From Lachnospiraceae bacterium UBA7196 (GTDB lineage: Bacteria; Bacillota; Clostridia; Lachnospirales; Lachnospiraceae), in NCBI GenBank assembly GCA_002490835.1, contig DKUU01000011.1, positions 7,688 to 71,687 on the forward strand: a stretch of DNA of 64,000 nucleotides, read 5' to 3'. The translations under genes were made by a program, and so were the position numbers. The stretch's first letter is position 1. Every line of letters begins with the position of its first letter. This document shows positions 43,991 through 52,517 of this stretch, piece by piece. Under the pieces are notes generated by a model. That model did not search any database. It saw only the letters and a program-made list of their open reading frames with translations, and had not been told where the DNA came from.

Positions 43991-44747
43991 TGTCTTTCTC
44001 CTCCTCTCCTACTTTATCTGTCTTATCGTCGATCAAACGCTTTGCGCAGCCTGTGTCCGCACAGTTCATGCAGTCGCTGTTGCAGCCAGACTGGATTTTG
44101 GACATATCTTTCCCTTTTCGTTCGCCGATGATCTTGACTTTATTCTGGATCGCTGTCAATAGCGCCAGCACAAAGAATGCGCCCGGCGCCATGATAAAGA
44201 TGCTCACCGGTACGAAGCTGTCGGGCATTACATGGATGCCGAAGATCTCTCCCGCACCCAGAAGCTCACGCACTGCGCCGATACAGGTCAGCGCCACGGA
44301 AAAGCCAAGCCCCATGCCGATCCCGTCAAACAGCGACGCGATCACGGGATTTTTGTACGCATATGCCTCCGCACGACCTAAAATAATACAGTTTACCACG
44401 ATCAGCGGTATGTAAATGCCAAGCGCGTCATAGAGGAAGGGAATAAAGCCCTGCAAAAGCAGTTCCACCATCGTCACGAAGGAGGCAATGATCACGATAA
44501 AGGCCGGGATCCTCACCTTATCGGGTATGATGTTACGCAGCAGGGAAATAAATACATTGCTCAAGGCCAGCACCACCATAGTGGTCAGGCCCATGCCCAG
44601 ACCATTGATCGCCGAGGTCGTCACCGCCAATGTGGGACACATACCCAGCATCAGAACAAAGGTCGGATTCTCCTTCACGATACCATTAAGCAGCCGCTCA
44701 GTTACCGGATTTTCCCGTTTTACTTCCTTTTCATCGATCTGGCTCAT
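43983..44747 (-). CDS. rnfE: Rnf complex subunit RnfE with a cysteine-rich C-terminal tail
   Basis: The first 205 residues are the usual six-helix RnfE (LGMCPTLAVTTSAINGLGMG and IVVNCIILGRAEAYAYKNP). After the normal end (IIGERKGKD) there is a tail of about 40 residues, SGCNSDCMNCADTGCAKR plus an acidic end. The tail has four closely spaced cysteines and could bind a metal or Fe-S centre on the cytoplasmic side. It overlaps rnfG by four bases and rnfA by eight. Confidence 0.95.
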   Translation of the reverse strand: MSQIDEKEVKRENPVTERLLNGIVKENPTFVLMLGMCPTLAVTTSAINGLGMGLTTMVVLALSNVFISLLRNIIPDKVRIPAFIVIIASFVTMVELLLQGFIPFLYDALGIYIPLIVVNCIILGRAEAYAYKNPVIASLFDGIGMGLGFSVALTCIGAVRELLGAGEIFGIHVMPDSFVPVSIFIMAPGAFFVLALLTAIQNKVKIIGERKGKDMSKIQSGCNSDCMNCADTGCAKRLIDDKTDKVGEEEKDNA

Positions 44748-45346
44748 TGTCCGTCACCTCCTCCCAGCACTGTCTGGAAATAGTATAAGCCCGCATTGAC
44801 TCCATTGGTCACTGCATTCGTGGTGATTGTCGCGCCGGAAATCGCGTCGATCTCATTGTCCGCCGCGGCACCATTCTTGGTATAGGCAAATTTTTCTACA
44901 TTCTTACCTGCAAACTGCGGCTTCAGCACAGCTTCCGCCTGCATACCAAGGCCCGCCGTTTCAGAAATGGAAAGGATCGAGATACCGTTTACCGTCCCGT
45001 CCAAACGTACGCCGATGGAAAACCTAATATCCCCGCCGTAGCCTTCTTTTGTCGTCACCGTAATCACATAGCCCATCAGTTCACCGGATGCGTCTTTCGC
45101 CTCCATCACCTCATCGATGCTCTCCTGCTCATAGCCTTCTTCGTTCCAGCCTGCAGGCAGCGCTTCCACGCCGATCATGCCAAATGACGGTGCATCCTGA
45201 AATACTTCCTGACATGCCGCCTCCTTCGCCTTCGCTTCCTGTTCGGCTATGGGGTCCTTCGTCACCTGATAGACCAGACCGAGGAGCAGGCCCGCAATCA
45301 CCGTGATCGCGACCATGATCCCGGTATTTTTCATCATCTCTTTCAT
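44744..45346 (-). CDS. rnfG: Rnf complex subunit RnfG (FMN-binding)
   Basis: A 200-residue protein with one N-terminal membrane helix (GIMVAITVIAGLLLGLVY) and an external FMN-binding domain. The covalent flavinylation motif is in DAISGATITTNAV, with the Thr modified by ApbE. TAGLGMQAEAV is also family-typical. It overlaps rnfD and rnfE by four bases each (ATGA type). Confidence 0.97.
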   Translation of the reverse strand: MKEMMKNTGIMVAITVIAGLLLGLVYQVTKDPIAEQEAKAKEAACQEVFQDAPSFGMIGVEALPAGWNEEGYEQESIDEVMEAKDASGELMGYVITVTTKEGYGGDIRFSIGVRLDGTVNGISILSISETAGLGMQAEAVLKPQFAGKNVEKFAYTKNGAAADNEIDAISGATITTNAVTNGVNAGLYYFQTVLGGGDGQ

Positions 45347-46275
45347 GCCTTCTCTCCCCCTTTCCCAAATGCTTTCGGAAAAGTGACCTTCTCAATCAGC
45401 GGCACTAAGAGGTTGCCGATGATGATGGCGTAGGACACACCCTCCGCGGAGGGGCCGAAGATCCGGAAAATCCCCGTCAAAATACCGAGCAGTACGCCGT
45501 ACAAATACTGTCCGTTTTTCGTGATCGGTCTCGTCACATAATCCGTCGCCATAAAGAACGCGCCCAGCATCAGACCGCCTCCGGAAAGATGGGCGGATAT
45601 GTAAGGCCAGTCAAACCCCCGGCCGCCGAACAGCGTCACAAAGACTGCCAGCGTTACAATGTAGGTACCGGGAATCCGCAGATCAATAATGCCGAACAAA
45701 ATCAGGATACACGCCCCGATCACAATAGCGATCATGGACGTCTCGCCGATGGTGCCCGCCGTGCGGCCGATCACCATATCCAGAATGTTGACCCCCTCAC
45801 CACTCTTTAAGTTCGCCAGCGGCGTCGCACCCGTGTAAGCGTCGCAGTCAAAGTTCGTCATGATAGAGGTAAAGGAGATCAACAGAAAACACCGCGCGCC
45901 CAGCGCCGGATTCATAAAGTTCTGTCCGATGCCGCCAAACAGCATCTTCACCACTAAAATAGCGAACACACCGCCCACCACACCGATCCACCAAGGCACA
46001 GACACCGGCAGATTGAGCGCCAGAAGCAGTCCCGTGACCACCGCGGAATAATCTCCTATTGTTACTTTCTTCTTACAGATCATCTCAAACGCAAACTCCG
46101 TCGCCACCGTGGAGGCTACCGTTACCAAAATCAGCAACAGCGCCTTCGGCCCGAAGTTATAGATGCCAAATCCCGCCGCCGGAAGAAGGGCGATCACCAC
46201 GGTGAGCATAATGCTCGCTGTGGTGGACTTCGATCTGACATGCGGATTAGATGAAACCTTCATTAAATCATTCAT
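45343..46275 (-). CDS. rnfD: Rnf complex subunit RnfD
   Basis: A 310-residue membrane protein of the NqrB/RnfD family with nine or ten helices. The FMN-attachment motif is visible as DAYTGATPLANLKSG. It forms part of the ion-conducting core. The Rnf complex couples ferredoxin oxidation and NAD+ reduction to Na+ or H+ export; the sequence alone does not tell which ion. It starts 29 bases after rnfC. Confidence 0.97.
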   Translation of the reverse strand: MNDLMKVSSNPHVRSKSTTASIMLTVVIALLPAAGFGIYNFGPKALLLILVTVASTVATEFAFEMICKKKVTIGDYSAVVTGLLLALNLPVSVPWWIGVVGGVFAILVVKMLFGGIGQNFMNPALGARCFLLISFTSIMTNFDCDAYTGATPLANLKSGEGVNILDMVIGRTAGTIGETSMIAIVIGACILILFGIIDLRIPGTYIVTLAVFVTLFGGRGFDWPYISAHLSGGGLMLGAFFMATDYVTRPITKNGQYLYGVLLGILTGIFRIFGPSAEGVSYAIIIGNLLVPLIEKVTFPKAFGKGGEKA

Positions 46276-46304
46276 CTCTACAGTCTATGCTCCTTTTATT
46301 TCTT

Positions 46305-47621
46305 CTATTTTTTCTTTTTCGCAAGCAGGAGCTTGCGCATGGATTTGATATTCTGTGTCAGATGCCGCTTGGCCGGACAGACGAAGCTGCAGCAGCCGCA
46401 CTCGCAGCACTCCATACCGTCATGGGCAAGGAAGGTCTCCTCGTCCCCGTTCGCCGCAGCAACCGCCAGAAGCTTCGGCACCACCCGTCCCGGGCAGACC
46501 TCCACACAGCGGCCGCAGTTGATACAGGCGCTCGGTTCCATACGGGACACTTCATCTTCTGTAAGGCAAAGAAGCGCCGAGGCCGTCTTGGTGGTCGGCA
46601 CATCCAGCCCGAAGAGGGCAAAGCCCATCATCGGCCCGCCGGATACGATCTTGACCGGATCCTGCTTAAAGCCGCCCGCCTCCTCTATCAGTTCATGATA
46701 ATTCGTACCGATGCGCACGATAAAATTCTGCGGGTTGGCAATAGCGTCCCCTGTCACCGTAACAATACGGTTCATCAAAGGCTTGCCCTCGATCACCGCA
46801 TGATAGATCGCTACCACCGTATCCACGTTATTCACCACACAGCCCGCGTCTGCAGGAAGCATGGAAGAATTGATGGCCCTGCCCGTGGTCGCGTATATGA
46901 TCTGCCGCTCTGCGCCCTGAGGATACTTTGTCTTTAACTCCTTTACGCTGATGCGCGGCTCGTCTTTCACCAATTCTTTTAATTTTTCAATACAATCCGG
47001 CTTGTTGTCCTCCACCGCCAGAATGCCCCTCGCGTTCTCAAACAGCTGCAGGGAAACCTTTAAGCCGCCGACCAGCTTCTCCGGCTCCTCCAGCATTCTC
47101 CGATAATCGGAGGTCAGATAAGGTTCGCACTCTGCGCAGTTCGCGATCACATAATCGATCTTTTCCGGCTCTTTGGGGGAAAGTTTCACATGCGTCGGGA
47201 AACCCGCGCCACCCATACCGACGATCCCCGCTTCCTTCACGCACTCGATGATCTCCTCCCTCGTCATCTCCTCAAGCGGTTTCCGCTTCGGATACTCTAC
47301 CTCCTCGTAGAGGTAGTCATTTTCGATGACGATACTCATCACGCTGTCTCCCGTGACCACACGCCTCGGCTCGATCGCCTTCACCGTGCCCGATACCGTC
47401 GCATAAATGGGCGCTGACACAAAACCGCCCGCCTCCGCAATCTTCTGGCCCGTCAACACCCGATCGCCCTTCTCTACGATGGGTTTTGCCGGCGCACCGA
47501 TATGCTGGGACAGCGGGTACACCAGATCTCCCTTTGGCAGCACCGCCTTGATGGGCTTATCCTTTGACAGATCCTTGCCGTCATAAGGGTGTATGCCGCC
47601 GTTAAATGTTCGTTTAGCCAT
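46305..47621 (-). CDS. rnfC: Rnf complex subunit RnfC (NADH-binding)
   Basis: A 438-residue peripheral protein. It has an N-terminal barrel-sandwich region (KPIVEKGDRVLTGQKIAEAGGFV), a nucleotide/FMN-binding domain (GIVGMGGAGFPTHVKLSP), and two 4Fe-4S clusters near the end (CINCGRCVEVCPGR and CCECGCCSFVCPAK). It exchanges electrons with NAD+. First gene of the operon rnfCDGEAB. AAAGGAGCAGG is upstream; I could not fix the promoter in the AT-rich gap 47622-47788. Confidence 0.97.
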   Translation of the reverse strand: MAKRTFNGGIHPYDGKDLSKDKPIKAVLPKGDLVYPLSQHIGAPAKPIVEKGDRVLTGQKIAEAGGFVSAPIYATVSGTVKAIEPRRVVTGDSVMSIVIENDYLYEEVEYPKRKPLEEMTREEIIECVKEAGIVGMGGAGFPTHVKLSPKEPEKIDYVIANCAECEPYLTSDYRRMLEEPEKLVGGLKVSLQLFENARGILAVEDNKPDCIEKLKELVKDEPRISVKELKTKYPQGAERQIIYATTGRAINSSMLPADAGCVVNNVDTVVAIYHAVIEGKPLMNRIVTVTGDAIANPQNFIVRIGTNYHELIEEAGGFKQDPVKIVSGGPMMGFALFGLDVPTTKTASALLCLTEDEVSRMEPSACINCGRCVEVCPGRVVPKLLAVAAANGDEETFLAHDGMECCECGCCSFVCPAKRHLTQNIKSMRKLLLAKKKK

Positions 47622-47788
47622 ACCTGTAACCCTGCTCCTTTCACATCCAACTCACGCCGTCCCTGTCACTGCCCCGTATACCACAGAGCAATCATGGAAC
47701 CGCTATAATAAATATACTATTTTTCGACGAAAAAAACTACTGCTAATTCAAGAAATGTGATAAGATTATGGAAAGAATGGAGGCAATC
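47622..47788. promoter_or_regulatory. Divergent gap between rnfC and the yprB-like gene
   Basis: The central part (about 47700-47760) is AT-rich, with overlapping TATACT- and TATTAT-like boxes on both strands and an imperfect palindrome TTTTTCGACGAAAAA. Promoters for both genes must lie here, but I cannot pick -35 boxes with confidence. Confidence 0.4.
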
Positions 47789-48892
47789 ATGCAAATTGTA
47801 AACTATACCTTAGAATCCTTTTCAATTGATTACCCTCTGGAGCGTGTCGCACCCCTAAACAAATTACTGTTCATTGATATCGAAACCACAGGTTTTACTG
47901 CGAAAAGCTCTTCTCTCTATCTGATTGGAACAGCTTTCTGCACAGATGGAAACTGGCAGATCAGACAGTGGTTTGCGGACGCTCCGGCCGAGGAAGCGGC
48001 ACTCTTGGACGATTTTTTTGCCTTTGCCGCCTCTTACACGCACCTGATCCACTTTAACGGCAATAATTTTGATCTCCCCTACCTGCTCCAAAAATGTGCG
48101 CAGCATAAAAAAACACACACTTTCGACGATTATGAGGGCATTGACCTATATAAACGCCTCTCTCCCTACAAAGCCTTTCTGCATGTCCCTAATTGCAAGC
48201 AGAAGACGCTGGAGGCACTTCTTGGCATCCAAAGAAAAGACCGCTATCACGGCGGCGAGTTGATCGAAGTCTACCGCCAGTACACGCAGGCGCCGACCGA
48301 AGAAGGAAAAATGCTCCTGCTTCTGCATAACCGTGAAGATATGCAGGGAATGCTGCGGCTTCTGCCCCTTCTCGCCGTCTACGATCTGTTCAACGGGGAG
48401 ATTCGCGCCAAAAAAGTACAGGCGCAGCACTATATTGACTATCACGGTCAAGACAGGCAGGAACTTTTGATGAAGCTGTCACTGACCACCCCTCTGCCCT
48501 TTCCTCTCTCTGATTTTTCAAACGGCTGCTATTTCAGCGGTGAAAATGATAAGGGTATCTTAAAAGTCCCCCTCTATGAGGAGGAAATGAAATATTTCTA
48601 TGCAAATTACCATGATTACTACTATCTGCCGGAAGAGGATATCGCCCTCCATAAATCGGTGTCCGGTTTTGTGGATAAGGCTCACCGCATACAGGCTTCC
48701 GCCGCCAACTGCTACACCCGCAAATACGGCCTCTTCCTGCCCCAGTGGGATATTCTTGTAAAGCCTTTCTTTAAGCGGGATTACAAGAGCAGCGAACTCT
48801 TCTTTGAACTCACGGAAGAACGAAAGACCGACAGGGATCTCTTCTCCGCTTACGCTACCCATCTGCTCGGCAAAATGGCAAAAACATACTAG
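47789..48892 (+). CDS. YprB-like ribonuclease H-fold exonuclease
   Basis: About 367 residues. The N-terminal half is a DnaQ-like 3'-5' exonuclease domain: LFIDIETTGFTAKSSSLYLIG carries the first Asp-x-Glu, HFNGNNFDLPYL the second Asp, and NREDMQGML the last Asp. The C-terminal part (about 210-365) is specific to YprB-like proteins and unassigned. It probably trims RNA or DNA. The start at 47789 has GGAGG six bases before it. Confidence 0.9.
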   Translation: MQIVNYTLESFSIDYPLERVAPLNKLLFIDIETTGFTAKSSSLYLIGTAFCTDGNWQIRQWFADAPAEEAALLDDFFAFAASYTHLIHFNGNNFDLPYLLQKCAQHKKTHTFDDYEGIDLYKRLSPYKAFLHVPNCKQKTLEALLGIQRKDRYHGGELIEVYRQYTQAPTEEGKMLLLLHNREDMQGMLRLLPLLAVYDLFNGEIRAKKVQAQHYIDYHGQDRQELLMKLSLTTPLPFPLSDFSNGCYFSGENDKGILKVPLYEEEMKYFYANYHDYYYLPEEDIALHKSVSGFVDKAHRIQASAANCYTRKYGLFLPQWDILVKPFFKRDYKSSELFFELTEERKTDRDLFSAYATHLLGKMAKTY

Positions 48893-48930
48893 CCTGAAAA
48901 GAAAAATCTTCCTCAAGCGCCCCTACACAT

Positions 48931-48960
48931 AAAAAAGGCAGCCCACTTAGCTGCCTTTTA
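48931..48960. terminator. Bidirectional terminator between yprB-like and cheR genes
   Basis: A 10-bp stem AAAAGGCAGC/GCTGCCTTTT (48933-48942, 48950-48959) with an A-run and a T-run on the two sides serves both convergent genes. Confidence 0.9.
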
Positions 48961-48996
48961 TTGTCATATTCCATTTATGTCCGATCTGTTTTCCGT

Positions 48997-49776
48997 TTAC
49001 AGCGGTTTCTGATAGAAGAAAGAATTTTTCCTCTCGAATCCCACGTCTTTGTAGTTGATGATCTGCTCGGTACTGCCGATAAACAGATATCCGCCCGGTT
49101 TCAAGCTCTTCTGGAACTTGCGGAAGACTTCATCTTTTGCTTCTTCCGTAAAATAAATGAGTACGTTCCGACACACGATCAAATGAAAATCCGTGACATA
49201 TGTATCCTTAAGAAGGTTGTGTTCCTTAAATTCCACCCTTGACTTGATCTCATCGGAAATCTGGTAGGACGGTCCGATCTGGGTGAAATATTTTTTCCGC
49301 AGATCCGCGGGTACGCCCGCAATGCTCTTCTCTGCGTACAGCCCCGTCTTCGCCTTTGCAATCACCTGCTTATCAAGATCGGTAGCATAAATCCTGATCT
49401 GATTTAAGGGCAGATGTCTGGAGAGCGCCATCACCAGTGAATAAGGCTCGTCGCCCGTAGAACAGGCTGCGCTCCAAATCTTCAAATTTTTCCCATAACG
49501 ATTAATCAGATCCGGAAAAACATCCTTATCTAAAAGCTGCCACTGATCGACGTTCCTATAAAATTCCGACACATTGATCGTAAGATAATTGACAAACTCC
49601 TCAAATTTTGTCTTATCGGTTTTAAGGGCCGCAACGTAGTTCTCGTATCCTACAATCTTGTTCTTAGAGATCAGCGTGTCGATCCGGCGCTTCATCTGCT
49701 TTTCCTTGTAAGCGTTCAGGTCGATCTTGGTAAGGTCGAAAACCGCCTTCTTAAAGTACTCGTAGTCATACATCAT
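48997..49776 (-). CDS. cheR: CheR-type chemoreceptor methyltransferase
   Basis: About 259 residues. The N-terminal helical domain (FEEFVNYLTINVSEFYRN) and the SAM-binding domain (LKIWSAACSTGDEPYSLVMAL and FHLIVCRNVLIYF) are intact. It methylates glutamates of chemoreceptors in the cytoplasm. No other chemotaxis gene is nearby except flagellin genes elsewhere in the window. It follows rpsA by 40 bases and may be the tail of that operon. Confidence 0.95.
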   Translation of the reverse strand: MMYDYEYFKKAVFDLTKIDLNAYKEKQMKRRIDTLISKNKIVGYENYVAALKTDKTKFEEFVNYLTINVSEFYRNVDQWQLLDKDVFPDLINRYGKNLKIWSAACSTGDEPYSLVMALSRHLPLNQIRIYATDLDKQVIAKAKTGLYAEKSIAGVPADLRKKYFTQIGPSYQISDEIKSRVEFKEHNLLKDTYVTDFHLIVCRNVLIYFTEEAKDEVFRKFQKSLKPGGYLFIGSTEQIINYKDVGFERKNSFFYQKPL

Positions 49777-49816
49777 GCTCCCCACCGTCCTTATTCTTTT
49801 TTATACCCCTTTTTAA

Positions 49817-50965
49817 TTAAGCTTCCGTCCCTTCGCTCTCCTCCGCGATCACCGCGTCAATGTCAACAGACACCACATCCGCGTCAGACTCCGCTTTCTC
49901 AGCCTTAGGCTCCGGCGCCAGCATCGCTTTGATGCTTAAGCTGATCTTCTTGTCCGCTTCGTTAAAATCAACGACCTTCGCCGTCACTTCCTGCCCGCTC
50001 TTTAAGACATCGGCAGGTTTGTCGATATGCTCTTTGGAAATCTGGGACACATGCAGCAATGCGTCGATGCCGGGCTCCAGTTCAATGAAGGCGCCAAAAT
50101 CCGTCATACGCGCTACTTTACCTGTCACCTCGGTGCCGATGGCATACTTATCCGCCGCGCCTCTCCAAGGATTCTGATCCTCGAACTTAAGGCTTAAGGC
50201 AACCTTCGTGCCGGAGATATCCTTGATAAGCACCTTCACCACATCGCCTACCTTAAATACCTTTTTCGGGTTCTCCACCCTGCCCCATGACATCTCGGAA
50301 ATATGAAGCAGACCGTCGCAGCCGCCCAGATCGATGAATGCACCGAAATCCGTCACATTCTTTACCGTCCCTTCCACGGTATCACCGACCTTAATCGTCT
50401 CAAAGAGTTTCTTCTGTAACTCCGCCTTTTCTTCCATGATCAACTGTTTTCTGTCGCCGATGTATCTTCTTCTCTTCGGATTGTACTCGCTGATGACGAA
50501 CTGGATCTCCTGACCAGCGTACTTATTCAGATCCTTTTCATACGTATCGGACACGAGGCTTGCCGGAATAAAGATTCTTACCTCTTCCACCACTACGCTT
50601 AAGCCGCCGTCCAAAACCTGCGCTACCTTAGCGGTCAGAACTTCTCTGTTTTCATAAGCTTCCTCGATGCGCTTATTGCCTCTGTCAGCAGCAAGGCGCT
50701 TATACGTAAGGAGAACCTGTCCCTCGCCGTCGTTTACCTTGAGTACCTTTACTTCCATGGTATCGCCGGGCTTCGCGATGGTCGTTAAGTCTACGCCCGG
50801 TTCGTTCGTATACTCGTTTCGTGTCAGAACGCCGTCTGATTTGTAACCGATGTTTAAGATGATTTCTTCGGGCTTTACATCGATAACGGTACCTTCAACA
50901 ATCTCTCCTGTGTGTATTGTCTTCAAAGACTCCTCTAACATTTGTTCAAAAGTTAATTCGGACAT
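49817..50965 (-). CDS. rpsA: Ribosomal protein S1 homologue
   Basis: A 382-residue protein with four S1 RNA-binding domains, starting near residues 18 (GEIVEGTVIDVKPEEIILNIG), 105, 195 (VGDTVEGTVKNVTDFGAFID) and 280 (GTEVTGKVARMTDFGAFIEL). It helps mRNA binding at the ribosome. In many Clostridia S1 is fused to or follows IspH; here the two genes overlap by 20 bases but stay separate. Confidence 0.95.
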   Translation of the reverse strand: MSELTFEQMLEESLKTIHTGEIVEGTVIDVKPEEIILNIGYKSDGVLTRNEYTNEPGVDLTTIAKPGDTMEVKVLKVNDGEGQVLLTYKRLAADRGNKRIEEAYENREVLTAKVAQVLDGGLSVVVEEVRIFIPASLVSDTYEKDLNKYAGQEIQFVISEYNPKRRRYIGDRKQLIMEEKAELQKKLFETIKVGDTVEGTVKNVTDFGAFIDLGGCDGLLHISEMSWGRVENPKKVFKVGDVVKVLIKDISGTKVALSLKFEDQNPWRGAADKYAIGTEVTGKVARMTDFGAFIELEPGIDALLHVSQISKEHIDKPADVLKSGQEVTAKVVDFNEADKKISLSIKAMLAPEPKAEKAESDADVVSVDIDAVIAEESEGTEA

Positions 50966-51815
50966 AATTTTGAACCTCCTCGATAATATTGTTTGGGGTC
51001 GAAGCCCCTGCTGTAATACCCACCAGTCGGACAGTTTCAGGTAACTTTAAATGCAGATCAGCGAGCGTTCGGATATGATAGGTTTCCTCGCACTCCTGTC
51101 TGCAGATCTCATAGAGCTTTCGCGTGTTAGAACTATGATTCCCACCTATTACTATCATAACATCGACACGGGCCGCAAGTTCTCTGGCCTCTGTCTGACG
51201 CACTTCCGTAGCGTTACATACAGTATTCACAACACTAACATTGTAACCTTTTTTTTCGAGAATTTCAACCACATCTTGAAATTTCTTGTAGTTAAATGTC
51301 GTTTGTGAAACAACTGCCAGTGCTTCATTCTCCTTGAACGTGATTTTTTCGGCCTCCTCCGGAGAACCGATGATGTAGGTTTCCGTGTAAGACCACCCTC
51401 TGGTCGCCTCCACTTCCGGATGCCCCTTATCGCCGACGATCACGATGCTTTTCCCCTCAGCGCTCTCCCTCTCTACGATATCATGAATCCGCTTGACAAA
51501 AGGACAGGTGGCATCCGTCACCTGATACCCCAGCGCCTTAAGGCTTTCACAGACGCTTCTTTCCACCCCGTGAGAACGGATAATGACTGTCCCCCGCTTC
51601 TTTTCAGGAACCTGTCCGGCCTCCGCAAGCGAAGACAGCACGTGCACACCACGCCTTTGCAGATCGTCTACCACCACTTCATTATGTATGATCGATCCGT
51701 ATGTGTAGATCGGCGGCTCGTCTTCCCTCCTGCTCTCAATCTGTTCGTAGACGGTATCGACCGCCCTCTGTACGCCGAAGCAAAAGCCCGCGTGCTCTGC
51801 GAGAATTACTTCCAT
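50946..51815 (-). CDS. ispH: 4-hydroxy-3-methylbut-2-enyl diphosphate reductase
   Basis: A 289-residue 4Fe-4S enzyme, the last step of the MEP isoprenoid pathway, making IPP and DMAPP. The three cluster cysteines are in HAGFCFGV, DATCPFV and NTVCNAT, and the substrate-binding TQTTFN-like site appears as VSQTTFNYKK. The C-terminal GITAGASTPNNIIEEV is also conserved. It overlaps rpsA and follows cmk by 17 bases, the usual clostridial order. Confidence 0.97.
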   Translation of the reverse strand: MEVILAEHAGFCFGVQRAVDTVYEQIESRREDEPPIYTYGSIIHNEVVVDDLQRRGVHVLSSLAEAGQVPEKKRGTVIIRSHGVERSVCESLKALGYQVTDATCPFVKRIHDIVERESAEGKSIVIVGDKGHPEVEATRGWSYTETYIIGSPEEAEKITFKENEALAVVSQTTFNYKKFQDVVEILEKKGYNVSVVNTVCNATEVRQTEARELAARVDVMIVIGGNHSSNTRKLYEICRQECEETYHIRTLADLHLKLPETVRLVGITAGASTPNNIIEEVQNYVRINF

Positions 51816-51832
51816 AACTTACCTCCGCCATA

Positions 51833-52489
51833 CTATTTTATAAGGGAGATAACGGCATCCGCCACTTCCTCCACCGTCATGCGGGAAGAGTCCACAAGCA
51901 CCGCATCCTCAGCCTGCTTTAACGGTGAAAGCTCTCTCGTCATATCCTGCCTGTCCCGCTCGATGATATCCTGCTCGATCACCGCCAGATCGCAGTCTTC
52001 GCCCCGCTCCGTAAGTTCCTTATAACGACGCAGCGCCCTTTCGTGGCTGTCCGCCGTAAGAAAGACCTTTACCTGCGCGTTCGGCAGCACACAGGTGCCG
52101 ATGTCCCGTCCGTCCATCACCACGTCCGCGTCCGCCGCCAGCTTCTGCTGCAGCTGCACCAGCTTCTTTCGCACATTGGGATTGGGACTGCTCGAAGACG
52201 CCATCCTCCCGACCTCCTCCGTACGGATATAGCCGTTTACATTCTCCCCATTCAGGTAAACGATCTGCACGCCGTCCTCATAGCCGATGGTGATATCCGC
52301 CTCCTGACACTTCGCGTCGATTGCCGCCGTATCCGAAGGGTCAACACCCTCCCTGAGCAGATATAAGGCCATCGCGCGATACATAGCTCCCGTATCCACA
52401 TAGATATAACCCTTCTTTGCCGCGATCCGCTTGGCAATGGTACTCTTTCCCGCGCCTGCAGGCCCGTCTATCGCAATATTGATTCCCAT
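51833..52489 (-). CDS. cmk: Cytidylate kinase
   Basis: A 218-residue kinase that phosphorylates CMP and dCMP. Walker A is DGPAGAGKSTIAKRIA, followed by YVDTGAMYRAM, and the substrate-binding MDGRDIGTCVLP and LTADSHERALRRYKE are present. It lies between the BaiN-like gene and ispH, all on the minus strand with short gaps. Confidence 0.97.
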   Translation of the reverse strand: MGINIAIDGPAGAGKSTIAKRIAAKKGYIYVDTGAMYRAMALYLLREGVDPSDTAAIDAKCQEADITIGYEDGVQIVYLNGENVNGYIRTEEVGRMASSSSPNPNVRKKLVQLQQKLAADADVVMDGRDIGTCVLPNAQVKVFLTADSHERALRRYKELTERGEDCDLAVIEQDIIERDRQDMTRELSPLKQAEDAVLVDSSRMTVEEVADAVISLIK

Positions 52490-52517
52490 AATCGTCTCCT
52501 CCTATCCTTATATCGGC

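Noticed and set aside
46251..46937. Plus-strand open frame of 228 codons opposite rnfC
   Set aside because: A shadow of rnfC with no start signal or motif.
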